A program made the position numbers and the translations under genes. From Bretschneidera sinensis (Eukaryota > Streptophyta > Magnoliopsida > Brassicales > Akaniaceae), in the NCBI GenBank assembly GCA_023935145.1, contig CM043701.1, forward strand, positions 73,206,817 to 73,270,816: a stretch of 64,000 bases of DNA. Direction: 5' to 3'. Under the pieces are notes generated by a model. That model saw only the letters and a program-made list of their open reading frames with translations. It ran no database searches and was not told where the DNA came from. This document shows, piece by piece, positions 1-11,264 of the stretch (position 1 is the first letter of the stretch; each line of letters opens with the position of its first letter).

Positions 1-948
1 AGACAATCAAATCGTTTTATTTTATTATAAATGAGGATGAACTTTGTGTGTATAAGAAGGTCAGTGGGAGCACTATGACATTTTTGGTGCTATACATTGA
101 TGACACACTACTTATTGGAAATGATGTAGGTATGTTACAGTTAGTCAAGGTTTGGCTGTCAAAGAATTTTTCCATGAAAGATTTGGGAGAAGAATCCTAT
201 ATTTTTTGGGATAATTCGTGTATATAGACAAATTGTTAAAGAGGTTTAGAATGAAAATTTCCAAAATGAGACTCTTACGAATAAGTCATGGAATTACTCT
301 CTCGAAAGACAAGTCCCCAAAGACACCTGAAGAGGGAGAACACATGAAAAGATTGGATCTATCATATACTTCATATTATGTACAAAGTCTGATATAGAAT
401 ATGCTCTAAGTGTTACAAGTAAATGTTAGTCCAATCCACGTAAGGATCAATGGATAGTTACGAAGAACATTCTTAAGGTACTGAGAAGAACTAAAGATTT
501 ATTCTTCATAAATGGAGAAAATGGTTTGCTAGTAATTCAATATATAGATAAATGTTCACCTTAAATGGTCTAGCAGTGAGCTAGAAATATTCCAGGTAAG
601 TGACCACTGTGGATTCAACCATGGAGGCCGAATACGTTGTTGTATATAAAACTTCGAGGAAAACTGTTTGAATTAAGAAGTTCATCACTGAGCTTCGAAT
701 AGTTTCTGAAATTTTAAATTCAGTATTATGATACTATGACAACAATGGCGTTGCTGCACAAGCGTAGGAACCAAGGTCTCATCAAAAATACAAACAATTG
801 TTGCAACAATTTCATTTGATTAGAGGAATCACTAGAACAAGTGATGTAAAGATGAAAGAGTTTTACCAACCAATAATATTATGGATCCACAAACTAAAGA
901 AATAGGTATAAGATACCTAGGCTATTAGGTTTAGTGCAAGTAGAAGAT
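1..948 (+). pseudogene. Element G: Copia reverse transcriptase tail and RNase H (degenerate)
   Basis: The end of a Copia (Ty1-type) pol gene, entering from outside the window. Near 85-130 one frame reads the reverse-transcriptase catalytic segment LYIDDTLLIGND, followed by a stretch ending NFSMKDLGE, which is typical of the Copia RT end. Downstream, fragments of the RNase H domain and the usual closing segment (HLIRGI...SDVKM) can be followed to about position 900, but only by changing frame and crossing stops. It therefore encodes no functional protein. It lies on the strand opposite to element A, which begins at 1542, so it is a separate and probably older insertion. The clade is not certain; the layout resembles Tork/Angela-type elements. 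Confidence 0.8.
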
Positions 949-1541
949 TAATAATAATAAGCCCTACAAGCCAATAGCATTTGATGTTATGGGCATGTTA
1001 CTGGTAAATTGATCTTATTCATTTATTGAAAATAAATAATTCTTAATGGCAATCACATTATTTACTATGTTCATTACAAATCACTGCATGTGCATCACAT
1101 AATAAAGCCCATAGAATAAGAGCAATGGAAATAAGTGTCATGATGAGATCATGCTAGTGAGATGTATTTTATTAAGCTTTATTCTTAAATGTTCCTAATC
1201 ATAGGATCACTAAGAAGAGCAAGGGTGAATCCGTAGATTAGTACATACTTTGTTTCCTCAAGGAGTTAAGGGTGATTGATCTCACGATCACTAGTGTATG
1301 AGACACTAAAAAAAGTTATTTAGATGCTTGCTAGAGAACAAATACACTAAACTGACTCAACTACGAAATTATTAATGGATATTTTACTGGTAGTCAATAG
1401 GAATTCTTACATTACAGTTTTACAAGTGATCTTTAGGCTTAGGGCACATGGATATCTTATGTATGGGCCATCATACTTCGATGTTTCCTAGATGTGATTC
1501 CAATCATGGGTCACAAAAGGATAGTAATTGGGTATGACCAC
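949..1541 (+). repeat. Element G: probable partial 3' LTR
   Basis: Directly after the pol remnant is a purine-rich GTGCAAGTAGAAGAT, the position of a polypurine tract, then sequence of the form 'agccctacaagccaatag', which resembles the start of many plant Copia LTRs. No second LTR is present in the window, so the boundaries are inferred. The region has no open frame of note. Its right end is set by the LTR of element A, which may have inserted into it. Confidence 0.5.
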
Positions 1542-2824
1542 TATTAACCAAGGTGCAAACATAAGAGAGGGGTGAATTGGGTTTTAAAAACTTTTTGCAA
1601 ACAACAACTAAGTTTTTAATCACTTTACAAAATCAAGCAGGAACAAGTATTATTATGCTAGAAATTACAATGAGTAAGGAAGAAAAAATGCAAACTTCGT
1701 TTATAGTGGTTTGTCAATATTGGTGTTTCTCTGACTCTACGTCTACTCTCTTTAAGGAACTTCCTTGAAGTATTCCTCTAACAAATAATCAAACAACTTC
1801 ACAAGTGTTGCCGAAATAATACAACGATCTTTTCCAACTAAGGAAGTCTACAAAGAAGTGTTTAACACCTAAACACTTTAAGAGTTACACCAAATCTTTC
1901 TCTTTATAATGTTTGGAATTAATTGAAGAGTATAAGAGATATAGAAATTAATGCTTTACAAGAAAAGATTAACTCTCTTTCAAGAAGCAAAGCTTTAAGA
2001 ATGACTTAATAAGGTTTTTGAAAGCTTTAAAGAGAAATAAATAATTTCAAGAATGAACTGAATGTTCTTCATATCTAGTTATGTTTGCTCATTTATGATG
2101 GGTTTATATAGTCTTAAACCTATATAGTCGTTACTCACAAAGTAAGGTTGTTGGGGAGTAGTTTGGAGCATTTAATGTTCTAAACAATGGTTAGAAATTT
2201 GAATTACAGCCATTACACTCGAGTGATCAGTCGACTGGATGCTTGTTCAGTCGACTGAAGAGTTTAACTATGCTTCAGGTTTTAATCATTCAGTAGACTA
2301 AAATGATCATTCAGTCGAAGGGGTGAGAGAGTTGAACTCTCTATCCCTTATTCAGTCGACTAGGTCAAAAGGAAAGAAATTATAACATTCATATAGTCGA
2401 CTGAAAGGTTTATTCAATCAATTATATTATTCAATCGACTGAGTATTTCATTTAGTCGACTGGATCAATGGGTAGGACTTTTTGTCCTTCAATCAGTCGA
2501 CTAAATAGACCTTTCAGTTGACTGAATCCATTAAAACAGTCTTTTTTAATTTTATAAAAACTTTATAGATTTAAGATTAAGTTCAAAGGCTTTTGACTAA
2601 AACATTTTTAAAACAATTGAGCCATTAATAAAGCTATAGACTTTAAGAGAAGATTTACAATCAAATAAGCTATCTAGTAGCTTCTAATCTTGTTCTTCAG
2701 TTTCTTCTCTTGAGGTTCGTGCATCTTTGTATGAAAAACCTTTAAATGAAAAAACACTTAGGAAATTTAGTTAGATTAACTTAAATTCATTTTTTAATCA
2801 TTAAAATCAAGTTAGGGATCAACA
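1542..2824 (-). repeat. Element A 3' LTR
   Basis: Matches 22838-24037 along most of its length (for example, both contain 'gtgaattgggtttta' near one end and 'tgcatctttgtatgaaaaac' near the other). On the minus strand it starts TGTTGATCCC just after a polypurine tract. Its other end aligns with the TGTAAACC boundary beside the primer site in the 5' copy, here mutated to TATTAACC. It contains an array of GTCGACTGA-type palindromes at about 2228-2522. Confidence 0.88.
2103..2110 (-). promoter_or_regulatory. Element A 3' LTR TATA box
   Basis: Minus-strand TATATAAA, conserved at the same place in the 5' LTR (23404-23411). It lies downstream, in element direction, of the palindrome array, as expected for a U3 promoter. 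Function is inferred from position and conservation. Confidence 0.55.
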
Positions 2825-2838
2825 ATCTCCTCATTTTT
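2825..2838 (-). other. Element A polypurine tract
   Basis: Minus-strand AAAAATGAGGAGAT immediately before the LTR start TGTTGATCC. This is the usual position and composition of the plus-strand primer of a Copia element. Confidence 0.75.
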
Positions 2839-3378
2839 ATGATGGCAAAACCGTTTAAGAAAACATTTTTTTAAAAACAAAGTGTTTGGTTTTTGAGAAA
2901 ATTTTGATAGTCTCCTCTGTTTTTGCAATAAAAACCTCCTGCACATTGTTCAAAAATAATTTCAACTAATAATTTAAAGCATCTAAAAGATAATACAAGT
3001 AATGAGGAAAGCTCCCCTTAATCTATGAACACATAATATATAAAAATTGTCTACTTTTCTCAAATACCATTTTTTCTCTTTTTCTCCCTTTTTTTGTCAA
3101 TCATCAGTAAAAGGAGTTCAAGCATAGAAAATAAAGAAAACACCACATATAGAAAGATAAAAAGCATGTGTACTTCCATACAAAGTTTTACCTATAGAAA
3201 GATAAAAAGCATGTGTACTTCCATACAAAGTTTTACCTAAAAATAAGGAGTTTAAGCTTTCCCGAGCCAATTCAGAAACTTAAGCAAATATTCAAGAAAA
3301 GGCTGAAAATTAAATAAACCTCTTATAAGAAAAATCCCAAACTTCTAAAATGCATGAAAAATGAAGAAGAAATTGTAA
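2839..3378 (-). other. Element A untranslated region between env-like gene and 3' LTR, with 45-bp duplication
   Basis: Non-coding, AT-rich. A 45-bp unit occurs twice in direct, adjacent copies at 3149-3193 and 3194-3238 with no difference seen by eye, so the duplication is recent or maintained. Additional purine runs on the minus strand could be extra polypurine tracts, a feature reported for Sireviruses, but none is clear-cut. Confidence 0.6.
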
Positions 3379-4168
3379 TTAAAAAGTTCCTAGAGTTGCA
3401 AAAAAAAAAAAGTAAATGGTTAAAAGAGGACCAATGCTCCCAATTTGAAGGAAGAGCTGGACCAAGGTTACAAAGCCTGTTCTGGATCTGAGCAAACTGG
3501 TCTCTGACCTCAGAAAAGAACCTTCTATTTCAGTTTTAAAGACCATGATCTCATCATAGACTAAAGTCATTTTTGACCTCAAGGCCTAAAGCTGTTGATC
3601 AGTGGACTCCTTAATATCGTTTACCGAGAGCTACAGGTTTGCCAGGGCTTGTAAGATTGTATCTTGAGAACTTGCACTAGTTGTGTTTCTTTAACCTCTA
3701 AAACCCATAGGAACATCTGGTTCCTCTTCCTCTTCTTCTTCACCCAAGACTTCATCCCTAATCCTAGTGTTCCTTCTCGACTTCGAGACTACAAAGCTAT
3801 CTCGAATAGTGCAACCCATCTTCTTTAATGAAGATAAATTAATCACATCAGACATGTCAAGGTCTTGAGATTCATTTTCAAGTAAGGGAATTTCATAGTG
3901 TTTGAGGATAAGTGTGATTACCATGCCATAGGGTAGGCAACCGGTAGTGACATCATGACCAATAAGCATATTAGACATGATAAAATGATAGAGATTGTAA
4001 GGTGTTCCAATTTTTAGGTAGTACATCATAATGATGTCTAGCTTAGAAAGGCTATTTCGATTACTTGATCTAGGGTTCATGGACCACTCGATGATTAGAT
4101 TTAGCATATGAGAATCAAGGGAAATGTCACTATAGGTATTGTAGGTTTGGATACCATAGGAGTAAATG
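3379..4168 (-). pseudogene. Element A envelope-like ORF, distal part
   Basis: The C-terminal part of the extra ORF found between pol and 3' LTR in Sirevirus-type Copia elements. An open stretch at 3691-4107 (138 codons) holds the segment CLPYGMVITLILKHYEIPL, which resembles the conserved 'LPYGM...L' region of plant transposon/envelope-like proteins. It ends in an acidic run of seven glutamates. A further stretch to 3379 in another frame has the look of a coiled coil. The N-terminal part is at 10737-11264; the two halves are separated by element B. 'Envelope-like' is a positional name: no signal peptide or fusion peptide was recognised and no infectious role is implied. Confidence 0.7.
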
Positions 4169-4173
4169 GGGTT

Positions 4174-5405
4174 TGTTGTGCAAAAATCTATCTAAATTAA
4201 TAAGTAAATAATTGAACGGTTTTACTTGCAAGTGCACAAGGTCAACAGAGTAGTATAGTGTGCAAATACGAGATCATCTCCACAGGGATTGGTGAATTTC
4301 GCTTTAGAATTAGTTTCGCAATATAAAGCGATAAAAATAAATATTGAGTTTGAGTCGATAATGATAGAAGCGTAGGGCTTTGATATCCACCACTAATCAT
4401 ACTTTCCCAATAAATAGTGCGCCAATGCTTTAGCCATACTACGAATACCTAATGTTGTCAACCTAAGGGCATGGTGCATACTCCTTAAGCCATTGATTTC
4501 CCTAGGCCATGAGTTAGGCATGGTGTATACTAAGTAGTTCTTTAAGAGAGCATAAATTCTGTGAAAATCGACAAACGCACAATACCTAGGGCATATTATA
4601 TACTCCCGGTTTCCCATGTTAATTAACCCAAGAATCCGGCATGGATTTCTTTTGTTACTAATATTAAACCAATGACTTGGTCATTCATATTGATTTAATT
4701 AACTAATACATACCACATACATATGTTGATCAGGAAAACACATACGAGGAATTCGATAAAACAGGTATTAATCAATTAAAGCATCATAAAACAGCTATTG
4801 CAAAGGCAACAATACTCATATATGGAAAAGCATAATTAGGGCTTCAATCAAGCCCTACAAGTAAGTTAGTTACATATGGTTTTGATGTTGAACATCTTCA
4901 TAAAGTAAAAATAAAGGGAGAAGAATAAACCCGAAATTACTACAGAGAAGAGTCGTCAATTCGTCTCCATAGTCTCCTCCTCTAAAAGCCAAAACTAAAA
5001 CTAAAAAGAAAGCTCATGTTTTTGTGTTTACAGGCCTATCTATAAGGTTTTGGGACATCTAGAACCCTAACTCATAAAACAAAACCCGACCCCTACTTTC
5101 CAAAATAGGTTCTGTCGTTTTACTGTACGTGTGCTCTCGATCACATACTGGTGCGCTCGAGCTTTCTTCTTGTGTGCACGAATGCTGTTGCGCTCGATCG
5201 CACACTTCTGTGCTCGATCGCACTATGTGCAATTTCCAGTTCTTCTAGTTTTTATTCTCCAAACCATATAATGCTCCCTTTTCTTCAATAACCTTGGAAA
5301 ACACATAAAACACAGAAAAGAAATAAAATAGCATGAAATAACACAACTAGGAACCCAACAAATGTAAATTAAGGGGCTTAAATACGAATATTTAAGCACT
5401 TATCA
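4174..5405 (-). repeat. Element B 3' LTR
   Basis: On the minus strand it starts TGATAAGTGCTTAAATATTC and ends GCACAACA. The second copy is 9512-10731. Minus-strand CTTATAGATAGG near 5036-5048 is at the place of a TATA box (CCTTATAAATAGG in the other copy). It contains several GCGCTCGATCGC-type palindromes at 5131-5224. Confidence 0.9.
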
Positions 5406-5417
5406 CACCCCCAAACT
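5406..5417 (-). other. Element B polypurine tract
   Basis: Minus-strand AGTTTGGGGGTG directly before the LTR start TGATAAG. The equivalent tract of element C at 20326-20339 is closely similar. Confidence 0.75.
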
Positions 5418-7090
5418 TACATATTGCTAGTCCCTTAGCAATACAAAACTAAAAACTAAATGAAAAACAAATAACACAAAGATAAATCTATCATTCATGG
5501 TATCCCAAAAATTTAGGTCGCACACAAAACAATGATATTCATTCATAAGCAAGCTTAAAATACAAACTCATCTTTGCAATAAATAGGAGTTTTAAAATCT
5601 AATTACCTACGAGAGGTAGGCTAAGGCATCACAAGTCTGACTCAGTGTAAGTGATCTAACACATAAAAATAAAGCTTCCAAATAACTCCAATGTGTAATG
5701 TCTCCATGCCTCAAGATTCACCGAATTTCCTATCAGAATGAAAAATAATGGCATAGTTTTATTTCTTTCTTTCTTTTATTATGATATTTTGCCATGTTTA
5801 GTTCCCTTAAGCTTTCTAATTGACCCATGTAGCAAGTGTTGAGTCAATGACTCCCAAACCAGATGGTTTTAGGGCATTAGATGTAAAGACACCCTTAAGG
5901 ACTTATTAACTCGAGTCAAAAAGGCTACGAAACTAAACTAGCCTTAATGCTACCAAGCAAAATCTCCACCTTTTGACGTGAACACTCACTGCTTACTGAG
6001 GTAAGAGGTCCAGTTACTCAGTGGAAAGTTTATTAATGATTATCACGAGCATTTTTCTCTTTTTGTGCAATTTTTTCTTTTTTTTTACTTTTCTATGCCA
6101 CAGTGTTCATCCAACAAGTCATTCAGTTTCAGTTAAGCCATGGAAACATACACATTAAAATCATGTGTCATACCTCACACAATTATGTGCTAATGTGCTC
6201 GTGTTAGATTAGATCAAACATGTGAATTCTTAAATGCCTAAAGTAAGTAACTAAAGTTTAAAACTTTATCATCAAATCATGTGTTAACAATTTAAAGCTC
6301 ACCAATGAAATCACATCACAATTTTTTAGATCAACCAAAATTCAAAACGAACATGAATATGCATTTATTTTATTCTATAGCCTATTTTAAAACGAAAAAT
6401 AACAAAAAACTGGGACAAAATGTGTGTAAATGTGTCTCCCATACCCCCAAACTTAAATTATACATTGTCCCCAATGTGTGAATAACATGGAAAGAGCTGA
6501 CCTGGGAGATGGAGGACTAGCTAGGCTGGCATGGCTCATAGCACACCTCCAAACTTGAACGGATGCACACATTGTCCTTGGAAAAGAAAAACTAATGTAA
6601 TACTGGAAAACAAAAGATACTAAAAATAAACAGTACATGAAATAATAAAAATAAAAGGATATGTTGTGGGGTGCCTCCCATGAACGTTAAGTTTTATGTC
6701 TTCAGCCAGACGGTGCACCCTCTCACTGCTCTTCTTCATGTGATACCAACCTCCTTTATATGTGGGTTGAGTCTTCTTTATGCATCCCTGAGAAGAGTAG
6801 CATTAGTAGGCACAAGAGTTTTTAATGGAGGGGTGTACTTACTTGGATGCTTTGGAGAGGCCTCAAGGAAGTGCATAGCTTCAAAGATGTCATAAGTAAC
6901 ATCTTCATATTTAGGCTCAATATCCAATCTTGTGAAACTATGGGTGAGGGTGGTCTTCAACGGATTAATGTACTGGACCTAAAAAGCTTTTTCAATAACA
7001 CCTTGCATTATACATACATTAAAACATTCCATATTATCTTGGGGTAATTTTAATGCATCAAATATTTTGAATTCTATTTTCTCACCATTT
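5418..7090 (-). other. Element B 3' untranslated region
   Basis: About 1.7 kb without a credible coding frame. It is clearly homologous to 18900-20325 of element C in inverted orientation: both contain the segment around 'ggtgcctccc' and 'ggacaatgtataattcaagt' and the palindrome-like 'ccaaaccANATGGTTT'. Two internal polypurine-like motifs (minus strand AAGTTTGGGGGT near 6441-6452 and CAAGTTTGGAGGTG near 6546-6560) lie about 1 kb upstream of the true tract. Confidence 0.75.
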
Positions 7091-9290
7091 ACCTTCATAC
7101 TTACGATACCCTTTTCACACAAATTTTTGTATCAGTAGTTCTCATAAAGGGTCTTCCTAAGATGATAGGCAAAAGTAATGGCATAGGACATTCTTCCATA
7201 TCTAATATAATAAAATCAGCAGGTAAAATAAATTCACCTACCTTTACCAAGACACCCTCAAGAATACCTCTTAATCATTTGATGCTTATGTCTGCCAATT
7301 GCAAGGTGATGGAAGTTGGTTAAAGCTCCCCCAAACCCAATGTCTTGAATACAGTGTATGGTAGCAGATTGACACCCATTTCTAAATCCAGTAATGCACG
7401 CTCAAAAAGTTGATCACCTATCCTGCAAGGAATGGTAAAACTACCTGGATCTTTTAGCTTTGGTGGTAGTTTTTTTAACAATACCACACTTACCTCTTCA
7501 GTTAAAGCCACTATCTTATGCTCGAGTGCAACAATCTTTCAAAAATTTAGCATAAGCAGGTATTTGTTAAATTGCATCTAATAAAGGAATATTTATCTCT
7601 ACTTTCAGCAAGGTTTCAAAAATATCAAGCAGATTACTTTCTTTCTTTAGCTTTACTAACCTTTGAGGGACGGGTGATGCATTTACCTTCTCCATTTCAC
7701 TTACGTTTGATGCAGATGGTTTCTCTAGAGATGCTTGTGCAAACTCATCAGTTCCTATGATCTTACCATTTCTGAGAGTTGTAATATCTTTTAGTTGCTG
7801 GTGTCCTCCTGGGTTAGGTAGTGTTTGGGATGGGAGTTCTCCTTGCTTTCTTCCACTCTGCTCCTTAGCCAATTGCCCCACTTGTACCTCTAATCTTTGA
7901 ATGGCTTGTTCATGCTTTGTAGTGGTTTGTCTTTGCTCAATCCAAAATTGTCTTTCATCTGCCATGAACTGATCTTGTGAAGTCATCAACTGTTGTTACT
8001 GAGTTGCCAATTGACTCACAAGACTTTTTAGGTTACTTTTCTTTGATTCGGGAACTAATTGGGCTGCTGGTTGGGAGTTTTTTTGCTACGGTTGAAGATT
8101 TAGGGTATTCTGATTGTTGTTCTATGAGAAGTTAGGGTGGTTTCACCATCGAGGATTGTAGGTATTTGCATACGGATTGTTCTTGGAAGGATAGTTGTTT
8201 GGTCCCACATAGTTTGCTTGCTTTGGATATGCAGATTAATATAAAGGGCAAGTTTCAGTAGTGTGATCAAAATGAGAACACATAGCACATACTTGGAGTG
8301 GTGTAGCTTGTGGACTCGGTGAGGCGTTCTGAGTAGTCACGGCTTTTACAAGCATATCTAGCTTCCTTTCCACAGTAGCCATCTGCTTCGAGGATCCACC
8401 ATTTAAAGTTACCTCATACATACCTTTACTCTTAACTCCTTGTCTCTCTCTAGAGGAGAATTGCTGGGTGTGCTCACTTAATATCTCAAACAGCTCCATG
8501 GCTTCTTCACTGCTCTTTTCCATTAGCACACCTCCACAACCTGAATCCATAATACCTTTATTTAGGTCACTCAGACCTTCATAGAAATCCTATACCAGTT
8601 CATCTTGAGGTAGATTGTGATGTGGGAATTTGAGTAGCAGTTCATTAAAGTGTCCTCATACTTCAAAGAAAAGGTCTCCATCCTTCTGCTGGAAAGATTG
8701 AATCTCCTTCCTCATCTTTCTTGTCTTTCGTGTTGGGAAAAATTTCTTTAAGAACTTATAGGATAGTTCTTCCCAGTTATGGATGGACACTACAAGCAAT
8801 GAATTATACCATAACTTGGCATTATCTTTTAATGAAAAAGGGAAAAGAATTAACCTGATTCCCTCTTGATCTAGGCTATGGATGTGCTGGAACTTGTAGA
8901 GATCAAAGAATTCCCGAAGGTGCAAGTGTGGGTCCTTAGCAGGTGTACCCTTAAAATGAGTCAAAGCACTGAGTATTTGCAGGGATCTATAATAATTGTC
9001 TTCTGCATCTGGTTGGTAAGCAATGCATAAGGGCTGGTCGAGGTTCCACGGAATGAAGGATTGCTTCATGGGTCTTCATTCTGGTGGTGGTTGGTTGTCA
9101 AGCTGTTCCGCCATTGGCGTTTCTCCCTCGAATTCTTCTTCTACCTCTTCAATGTTGTCTCTAAGCCTTTGTTGAATGGTCTGCTCAAGCTATGTATCGA
9201 GTGGAAAGAAGGTTGGATTCCTGGATCGAAGCCCTTGCATGAATTAGCTAAAATGCTTCAGTGTAGCAGCTTCAGTACTGCTGCTTGAGT
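7091..9290 (-). pseudogene. Element B gag-protease remnant
   Basis: A Gypsy gag polyprotein broken by several stops and frameshifts. 8656-9069 carries the retrotransposon gag core (LHLREFFDLYKFQ, LKDNAKLWYNSL, FLKKFFPTRKTRKMRKEI). 8236-8550 ends in a zinc knuckle, CAMCSHFDHTTETCP (C-x2-C-x4-H-x4-C in all key residues). 7567-7989 contains the ITTLRNGK segment that usually precedes protease in Athila/Tat-type elements. 7320-7511 reads IPCRIGDQLFERALLDLEMGVNLLPYTVF, an aspartic-protease region in which the catalytic D-[ST]-G appears as DLEMG, so the active site is lost. The remainder, including LQLADISIK-like sequence, continues to about 7091. Gag would package element RNA; here nothing intact can be made. 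Confidence 0.82.
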
Positions 9291-9304
9291 AGTCTCTGCC
9301 CCGA

Positions 9305-9342
9305 GTGCGCTCGATCGCATCAAGTACTACGCTCGATCGCAC
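9305..9342. repeat. Two palindromic motifs in the 5' UTR of element B
   Basis: GTGCGCTCGATCGCA (9305-9319) and ACGCTCGATCGCA (9330-9342) repeat the palindrome found in both LTRs of the same element (5131-5224 and 10468-10560), although this region is outside the LTR. Confidence 0.7.
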
Positions 9343-9481
9343 TTCCTGAAATTTTTCTGCTGCAAACCTGAAACAGAAAAACAGAAAACACACAAGAAGA
9401 AATAAATTAGATATTGGATGAAACAGAATAAACTGAACAGAAAAATAAAATTGAATGAAAATAATTCTAAACGAAAATTTA

Positions 9482-9511
9482 GCGCAATCCCCGGCAATGG
9501 TACCAAAAACT
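9482..9511 (-). other. Element B primer-site region
   Basis: Minus strand immediately after the 5' LTR reads AGTTTTTGGTACCATTGCCG, the conserved post-LTR sequence of Athila/Tat-type Gypsy elements. Element D has the same motif at 25250 and element C a variant at 17023. Confidence 0.75.
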
Positions 9512-10731
9512 TGTTGTGCAAAAATCTACCTAAATTAATAAGCGAATAATTGAACGGTTTTACTTGCAAGTGCACAAGGTCAACAGAGTAGTACAGTGTG
9601 CAAATGCGAGATCATCTCCACAAGGATTGGTGAATTTTGCTTTAGAATTAGTTTCGCAAAATAAAACGATAGAAATATATATTGAGTTTGAGTCGATAAT
9701 GATAGAGCATAAGGCTTTGATATCCACCACTAATCATACTTTCCCAATAAATAGTGTGCCAATACTTTAGCCATACTACGAATACCTAATGTTGTCAACC
9801 TAAGGGCATGGTGTATACTCCTTAAGCTATTGATTTCCCTAAGCCATGAGTTAGGCATGGTGTATACTAAGTTGTTCTTTAAGAGAGCATAAATTTTGTG
9901 AAAATTGACAAACACATAAGACCTAGGGCATATTATATACTCACGGTTTCCCATGTTCATTAACCCAAGAATCCAGCGTGGATTTCTTTTGTTACTATTA
10001 TTAAACCTAGGACTCGGTCATCCATATTGATTTAATTAACTAATCCATACCACATGTATATGTTGATCAGGCAAACACATATGAAGAATTCGATAAAACA
10101 AGCATGAATCAATTAAAGTATCATAATACAGCTATTGCAAAGACAACAATACTCATATATGGAAAATCATAATTAAGGCTTCAGTCGAGCCCTACTAGTA
10201 AGTTAGTTACACATGGTTTTGATGTTGAACATCTTCATTAAGTAACAATATAGGGAGAAGAATAAACTCGAAAGTACTATAGAGAAGATTCGTCAATTCG
10301 TCTCCACAGTCTCCTCCTCTAAAAACCAAAACTAAAACTCAAAACAAGGCTCATGTTTTTGTGTTTACAGGCCTATTTATAAGGTTTTGGGACATCTGAA
10401 AACCCTAACACATAAAACAAAACCCGACCCCTACTTTCCAAAATAGGTTCTATCATTTTACTGTACGTGTGCGCTCGATCACATACTGGTGCACTCGAGC
10501 CTTCTTCTTGTGCGCACGAGTGTTGCGCTCGATCGCACACTTTTGTGCTCGATCACACTATGTGCAGTTTCCAGTTCTTCTAGTTTTTATTCTCCAAACC
10601 AGATAATGCTCCCTTTTCTTCAATAACCTAGGAAAACACAGAAAATAAATAAAATAGCATGGAATAACACAACTAGGAACCTAATAAATGTAAATTAAGG
10701 GGCCTAAGTATGAATATTTAAGCACTTATCA
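9512..10731 (-). repeat. Element B 5' LTR
   Basis: The second copy of 4174-5405, with the same termini (TGATAAGTGC...GCACAACA on the minus strand). It has a cleaner TATA-like CCTTATAAATAGG at about 10374-10386 and the same palindrome array at 10468-10560. Confidence 0.9.
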
Positions 10732-10736
10732 AGGTT

Positions 10737-11264
10737 CTCTTTCATAATTCTACAGGCCTCCTTATAATCAAAATCATTAGGCCAGCCATCTTCTACCCAT
10801 TTTAATCCTTCATGGAAAACTTCAAGATCTTAAGTAGTAAGCTACTTTACACTATAAGCTCCTTACCCATTACCATAGTGCTAAAACGAGGGGCATAGGA
10901 TGTGGGTTACTAAGGTTTGCATAATACTGGTGGATAAGTCTAGGGTAATATTTCTCATTGATATGAACAAAAGATGTCCACTTAGCCTATCAAACAATAG
11001 CTGAATATCAAAATTTCCTAATCGAATGGATCCAAAGTCTACAACTCTTCCAGGTATGATATCCTTAATTCGGATAAAAGGATCATACCTTTCCTTGGCC
11101 TTTGTATCTAAAAAATTTGAAGCATCTAGGTAGTCCATTTCCTTATTGTTTTCTTCTCTTACTTTTTCTTTCCATTTTTGTTGTTGAAAAGCCATTTTTC
11201 GTTTTCTAGTTGTGGGATTATCATCCCCAGAGTAAACTTTCTTCAATCGCTTCCTTTTAAACAT
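10737..11264 (-). pseudogene. Element A envelope-like ORF, proximal part
   Basis: An open frame at 10881-11264 starts MFKRKRLKKVYSGDD and is rich in lysine and arginine at its N-terminus. It then carries the segments YDPFIRIKDIIPGRVVD and LFDRLSGHLLFI, which resemble the opening of Sirevirus envelope-like proteins. The frame changes after about 10881, but recognisable coding (WVEDGWPNDFDYKEA) continues up to the insertion point of element B at 10732. The rest of the protein is at 3379-4168. It is the only gene of element A lying between RNase H and the 3' LTR. Confidence 0.72.

Larger units (their letters stand above)
4174..10731 (-). mobile_element. Element B: Gypsy retrotransposon with gag and protease only
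   Basis: A 6558-bp element on the minus strand with LTRs of about 1.22 kb (4174-5405 and 9512-10731), a primer-site region after the 5' LTR, a gag-protease remnant (about 7091-9290), a long 3' untranslated region and a polypurine tract. No reverse transcriptase, RNase H or integrase is present between protease and 3' LTR. It is therefore non-autonomous and presumably depended on enzymes from a relative. The flanks are GGGTT (4169-4173) and AGGTT (10732-10736), a 5-bp target duplication with one change. It is inserted in the envelope-like gene of element A. Over the first ~200 aligned LTR bases I count about 6% differences by eye, so it is not recent. Confidence 0.88.

Noticed and set aside
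2220..2530. Palindromes considered as a recombination or origin site
   Set aside because: The motif recurs in both LTRs and in the internal spacer of element A, so it is an element-specific array rather than a single site.
3121..3240. Short direct repeats considered as a CRISPR-like array
   Set aside because: There are only two adjacent 45-bp copies without spacers, in a plant retrotransposon.
6671..7047. Overlapping frames on both strands near the end of the element B gag-protease remnant
   Set aside because: They fall in the 3' untranslated region shared with element C, and neither strand shows a domain.
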